A stretch of 64,000 nt of DNA, taken from positions 186,001 through 250,000 of the forward strand of contig BNCN01000009.1 in the NCBI GenBank assembly GCA_014656495.1, given 5' to 3'. Under the pieces are notes generated by a model. It did no database searches and was not told the DNA's origin. It was given only the letters and a program-made list of their open reading frames with translations. This document shows positions 61,024-64,000 of this stretch, in pieces (position 1 is the first letter of the stretch; every line of letters starts with the position of its first letter). The position numbers were made by a program, and so were the translations under genes. Origin of the DNA: Comamonas sp. KCTC 72670. GTDB taxonomy: Bacteria > Myxococcota > Myxococcia > Myxococcales > Myxococcaceae.

Positions 61024-61428
61024 ATGGAACAGGGGGGTATGCGCTTGATTGGGATGATGGCTGGCGGTTCGCCCCCGGAGGATGGCGAGGAGGAGAACGT
61101 CTTCTCCCGGGCCCGCGGCCCCTCGGCGTCGGAGCGGCGGACGCGCAAGGTCCTGTTGATGGGGCTGGTGCTGCTGCTGCTCGGCGGCGTGTGGCTGTAC
61201 CTGCAAGGCGGCGAGAACCGGGCCCTGAACGCCATGTCGCCGGTGCAGCGCGCGTCGCTCTTCCAGGAGACGCGCGAGGACTACCGCGCCATGTGCACGG
61301 GTGACGCGGGCACCAGCCGCTTCCCCAAGCGCTGCGCGCAGATGGCGGAGTTCCTCACCCGCTTCACGGAGTGTGACGAGGCCTGCCGGCAGGAGATTGC
61401 CCCCGCGCTCCAACGCGCCGTGCGCTGA
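61024..61428 (+). CDS. Small membrane protein of unknown function
   Basis: This 134-residue protein has a short hydrophilic N-terminus, one transmembrane helix (about 44-61, VLLMGLVLLLLGGVWLYL) and a C-terminal domain with four cysteines (AMCTGD, KRCAQM, ECDEACRQE). Two disulphides could form on the periplasmic side. Several in-frame ATGs (61024, 61039, 61054) make the start uncertain. It is divergent from the NtrC-type gene across 166 bases. No family recognised. Confidence 0.65.
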   Translation: MEQGGMRLIGMMAGGSPPEDGEEENVFSRARGPSASERRTRKVLLMGLVLLLLGGVWLYLQGGENRALNAMSPVQRASLFQETREDYRAMCTGDAGTSRFPKRCAQMAEFLTRFTECDEACRQEIAPALQRAVR

Positions 61429-61581
61429 CCTCCGTGCGGGCTGAGAACGGGGCGCTGGGCCGCTCCCCCGGTGAGCGTGGCGATACAGAAAACACCGGGT
61501 GTTTCATGCGCTGGGTGGGGCCCGGACCCACCCGGATTGCGTGTCTCGCTGTGTCGACAGAGGTGACACGGACCGTGAGAG

Positions 61582-61610
61582 TTACCTGACCGCGCACAGT
61601 TGGCTATCCT
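61582..61610 (+). promoter_or_regulatory. Promoter candidate for the chemoreceptor gene
   Basis: TTACCT (61582-61587) and TATCCT (61605-61610) are 17 bases apart, about 110 bases before the chemoreceptor start. The 292-base gap here is otherwise featureless; GTGTC/GACAC form a short imperfect repeat near 61555. Confidence 0.35.
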
Positions 61611-61720
61611 ACGCCTCGCGCGGCGTGAACTCCGTCCGCACGGATTCGAGGCGCCCGCGAAATGACGCACGGCACGAATCGGCGGTGGGAGTGCGCTCAC
61701 GGTAGTGGGGAGGTCGCCCG

Positions 61721-63310
61721 GTGCGTTTGAAGCTGAAGCAGAAGATGATGGTGTTGCCCGCGGTCGTCGCGGTGTTCCTGCTGGCCATCCTCATCGTGTT
61801 CATGGCCCTGGGCTCGCGCTCCGGTGGTGTCTACGCGCGCATCAGCGACTCGCAGGTGCCCACCGTCGAGCTGAGCCGCGAGGTGATGCACCGCTACCCG
61901 GGGCTTCACCTGGGCGTGACGGCGGCGGTGGCGGGCAAGGTGGCCGGGGGGCTCGAGCCCCTGCGCGCGGAGGTGAGCGGGCTGCAGGCGAAGCTCGACC
62001 TCGCGCGGGACGTCCCCGGCGCGAACGTGGAGCGGGTGGACGCGCTCAAGGCGTCGCTGACCGCGTACTGGGCGGCCGCCGAGCAGACCCTGGCCGCCGC
62101 CATGGCGGGAGACGCTCAGGCGGCGAAGGCGGCGCTGGATGCCCAGGCGGCTTCGCTGCGGGAGGCCCTGGAGAAGGCCGCGGCCGAGGATGGCCAGGCC
62201 ATCGTGGACTCGTACGCGTCGCTCGCCGGGCTGCACGGCGCCACCTCGTGGACGGTGAGCGTGCTGGTGCTGCTGTGCATCGGCCTGACGGTGGGGCTCG
62301 CCATCTGGCTGCACCGCGAGGTGACGCTGCCGCTGGCGAAGCTGACCCACGTGGCCACGCGCATCGCGGAGAAGGGCGACTTGCGGCAGGACCTGGACGT
62401 GAGCGCCCAGGACGAGGTGGGGGAGCTGGCGCGCGGCTTCCAGGTGATGGTGACGCGGCTGCGCGAGGTGCCCACCACCATCCAGCAGGTGGTGGATGAC
62501 CTGACGGCCGCGGCGCAGACGTTGACGCAGGCGAGCAAGGAGCAGGTGGACTTCCTCACCAACCAGTCGCGCAGCCTCACCGAGGCGAGCACCACCATCG
62601 CCGAAATCGCGCAGACGTCCAGCATGGCCGCCAGCCGCGCGGAGATGGTGCTCCGCGTCGCCGGGCAGGCGGATGCGTTCGGCGTGTCGGGTCAGGAGTC
62701 CATCGAGAAGAGCGCCGAGGGCCTGACGCAGATTCGCGAGCGGGTGGGCACGCTGGTGGGCAGCATCGCGCACCTGAGTGACCAGGCCGTGCATGCCGGT
62801 GAAATCATCGGCAGCGTGAAGGATTTGGCGGACCAGTCCAACGTGCTCGCGCTCAACGCGGCCATCGAGGCGGCGCGCGCGGGCGAGCAGGGCCGGGGCT
62901 TCGCGGTGGTGGCGCGGGAGATGCGCTCGCTCAGCGGCCAGTCGCTGCAGAGCACGCAGCGCATCGGGAAGATTCTCCTCGAAATCAACCAGGCCATCCG
63001 CCAGACGGTGGGCATCGCCGAGGGTGACAGCGAGAAGATGGAGGAGGGCATCGAGCAGGTGCTCGCGTCCGCCAACACGCTGAAGGAAATCACCACCGTG
63101 GTGCAGGAGAGCAGCCAGGCCGCGCGCCAGATTGTCGCCTCCGTCACCCAGCAGAACGCCGGCATCGCGCAGATGACGGACGTGATGACGACGCTGTCCT
63201 CCATGATGGCGGACGTGGTGACGGCCACGATGACCGCGGAGGAGGCGGTGACGCGCATCAACGCGTCGCTGGGCCAGCTCCAGGAGCTGTCCACCCGCTT
63301 CCGCGCCTGA
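61721..63310 (+). CDS. Methyl-accepting chemotaxis protein
   Basis: This 529-residue chemoreceptor has an N-terminal helix (about 11-31), a periplasmic helical domain (about 35-180), a second helix (about 183-205), HAMP, and a long cytoplasmic coiled coil. The coiled coil carries the conserved hairpin tip DQSNVLALNAAIEAARAGEQ, followed by GRGFAVVAREMRSLS. No cheA, cheW or cheB gene is in the window, so it is an orphan receptor feeding a distant array. The GTG start at 61721 has GGGGAGG upstream. Confidence 0.93.
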   Translation: MRLKLKQKMMVLPAVVAVFLLAILIVFMALGSRSGGVYARISDSQVPTVELSREVMHRYPGLHLGVTAAVAGKVAGGLEPLRAEVSGLQAKLDLARDVPGANVERVDALKASLTAYWAAAEQTLAAAMAGDAQAAKAALDAQAASLREALEKAAAEDGQAIVDSYASLAGLHGATSWTVSVLVLLCIGLTVGLAIWLHREVTLPLAKLTHVATRIAEKGDLRQDLDVSAQDEVGELARGFQVMVTRLREVPTTIQQVVDDLTAAAQTLTQASKEQVDFLTNQSRSLTEASTTIAEIAQTSSMAASRAEMVLRVAGQADAFGVSGQESIEKSAEGLTQIRERVGTLVGSIAHLSDQAVHAGEIIGSVKDLADQSNVLALNAAIEAARAGEQGRGFAVVAREMRSLSGQSLQSTQRIGKILLEINQAIRQTVGIAEGDSEKMEEGIEQVLASANTLKEITTVVQESSQAARQIVASVTQQNAGIAQMTDVMTTLSSMMADVVTATMTAEEAVTRINASLGQLQELSTRFRA

Positions 63311-63361
63311 CACCGCGTGGGTGCCGCCCTCCCGGGTGGCACCCTCGGTCCGGCGTCCGCG

Positions 63362-64000
63362 TCACTCCCCCTGCATCAGCCCGGTGACGCGCCCGTCGTC
63401 GTGCACGGTGACGCGGCGGGCCGCCGGCTCACGCGGCAGCCCGGGCATGGTGAGGATGTCGCCGGTGAGCGCCACCAGGAAGCCCGCGCCCGCGGACAGG
63501 CGCACCTCGCGCACGGTGAGCGTGAAGCCCTTCGGCCGCCCCAGCTTCGTGGGGTCGTCCGACAGCGACAGGTGCGTCTTCGCCATGCACACCGGGAGCT
63601 GCGCGCCGCCCAGCTCGCGCACCGCGTCCAGGTCCTTCTTCGCGTTCGCGGTGAAGGCGACGTCGTCCGCGCCGTACACGGTGCGGGCGATGGCGGCCAC
63701 CTTCTCCTCGGGCGTCTGCGTCACGTCGTAGAGGAAGCGCGGCTGGGGTGGCGCGGCGTCCGTGCCGTCCAGCATCTCCAGCACGCGGTCGGCCAGCTCC
63801 AGCGCGCCGTCGCCGCCCCGCGAGAAGCCGTCACACACCGCCATCTCCACGCCGCGCGCCTTGCCGAAGGCGCGCAGCTCCTCCAACTCGGAGTCCTGGT
63901 CCTGCGGGAAGCGGTTCACGCACATCACCGCGGGCAGGCCGAAGGCGGCCACGGACTCCAGGTGCTTCTCCAGGTGGGCGAAGCCGCGGACCAGGGCCTC
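63362..64000 (-). CDS. fhs: Formate-tetrahydrofolate ligase, C-terminal part (5' partial)
   Basis: The frame continues past the window edge. The visible 212 residues match the C-terminal part of formate-tetrahydrofolate ligase, which makes 10-formyl-THF from formate and ATP. Segments include HLEKHLESVAAFGLPAVMCV followed by NRFPQDQD, VYGADDVAFTANAKKDL, CMAKTHLSLSDDP and GDILTMPGLPREPAA. The full enzyme is about 555 residues, so the N-terminal nucleotide-binding part lies beyond 64000. It is convergent with the chemoreceptor, with 51 bases between the stops. Confidence 0.95.
   Translation of the reverse strand, partial: EALVRGFAHLEKHLESVAAFGLPAVMCVNRFPQDQDSELEELRAFGKARGVEMAVCDGFSRGGDGALELADRVLEMLDGTDAAPPQPRFLYDVTQTPEEKVAAIARTVYGADDVAFTANAKKDLDAVRELGGAQLPVCMAKTHLSLSDDPTKLGRPKGFTLTVREVRLSAGAGFLVALTGDILTMPGLPREPAARRVTVHDDGRVTGLMQGE

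Noticed and set aside
1-64000. tRNA, rRNA, CRISPR arrays, insertion sequences, prophage genes
   Set aside because: None was seen on either strand. No spaced direct repeats, transposase motifs or cloverleaf-like sequences were found by eye.

Overview
This is a 64-kb, very GC-rich stretch of chromosome whose genes have almost uniformly G/C third codon positions. Four features place it in a myxobacterium of the Myxococcus/Corallococcus group. The retron reverse transcriptase closely resembles, from memory, the Mx162/Sa163 enzymes. There is an ether-lipid gene set. There is an NtrC-type sigma-54 regulator. HEAT, WD40 and carboxypeptidase-regulatory-like proteins are very long. I see no rRNA, tRNA, CRISPR array or insertion sequence, so this reads as chromosomal backbone carrying small accessory modules.

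Layout. 0-3.5 kb: membrane proteins and an apolipoprotein N-acyltransferase homologue. 3.7-9.9 kb: a mixed segment with a DUF262/DUF1524 GmrSD-like restriction protein, a GMC oxidoreductase, an alpha/beta hydrolase and a complete retron (reverse transcriptase plus a fully folded msr-msd RNA). 9.9-22.9 kb: five tightly packed minus-strand genes encoding a SWIM/WGR protein, a 2178-residue WD40-HEAT protein, a JmjC-like cupin oxygenase, a 908-residue HEAT-like protein and a scramblase-like protein. This block is the best candidate for an undescribed multi-protein system. 23-32 kb: a carboxypeptidase-regulatory-like surface protein, a PlsC acyltransferase, a YhaO/YhaN-type nuclease-ATPase pair and a small lipoprotein. 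32.4-35.8 kb: a four-gene cassette (small protein, membrane histidine kinase, isoprenoid-synthase-like enzyme, methyltransferase) in which each stop overlaps the next start. 36-42 kb: an RhtA-like exporter, a ferritin-like protein, an unusual methylase, a TPR protein, a hydrolase with a clear sigma-70-type promoter, and a molybdopterin/cytochrome b redox pair.

42.3-48 kb: an ether-lipid operon with alkyl-DHAP synthase, a fused fatty acyl reductase/glycerophosphate acyltransferase, and an NAD-dependent reductase. These could together supply acyl-DHAP, fatty alcohol, the alkyl swap and a reduction. 49-57.8 kb: a high-affinity potassium uptake operon with a porin, an unnamed 26-residue membrane peptide, KdpF, KdpA, KdpB, KdpC, a free-standing KdpD sensor module and a separate HAMP/PAS histidine kinase. 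No OmpR-type KdpE is present; the nearest regulator is an NtrC-class protein at 59.5-60.9 kb. Between them lie a DUF4258/MqsA-like toxin-antitoxin pair with a perfect palindrome in front, and a hemerythrin preceded by a sigma-54-type element. The right end holds a methyl-accepting chemotaxis protein and the C-terminal part of formate-tetrahydrofolate ligase.

All functional calls come from reading motifs. No database search or folding calculation was run.
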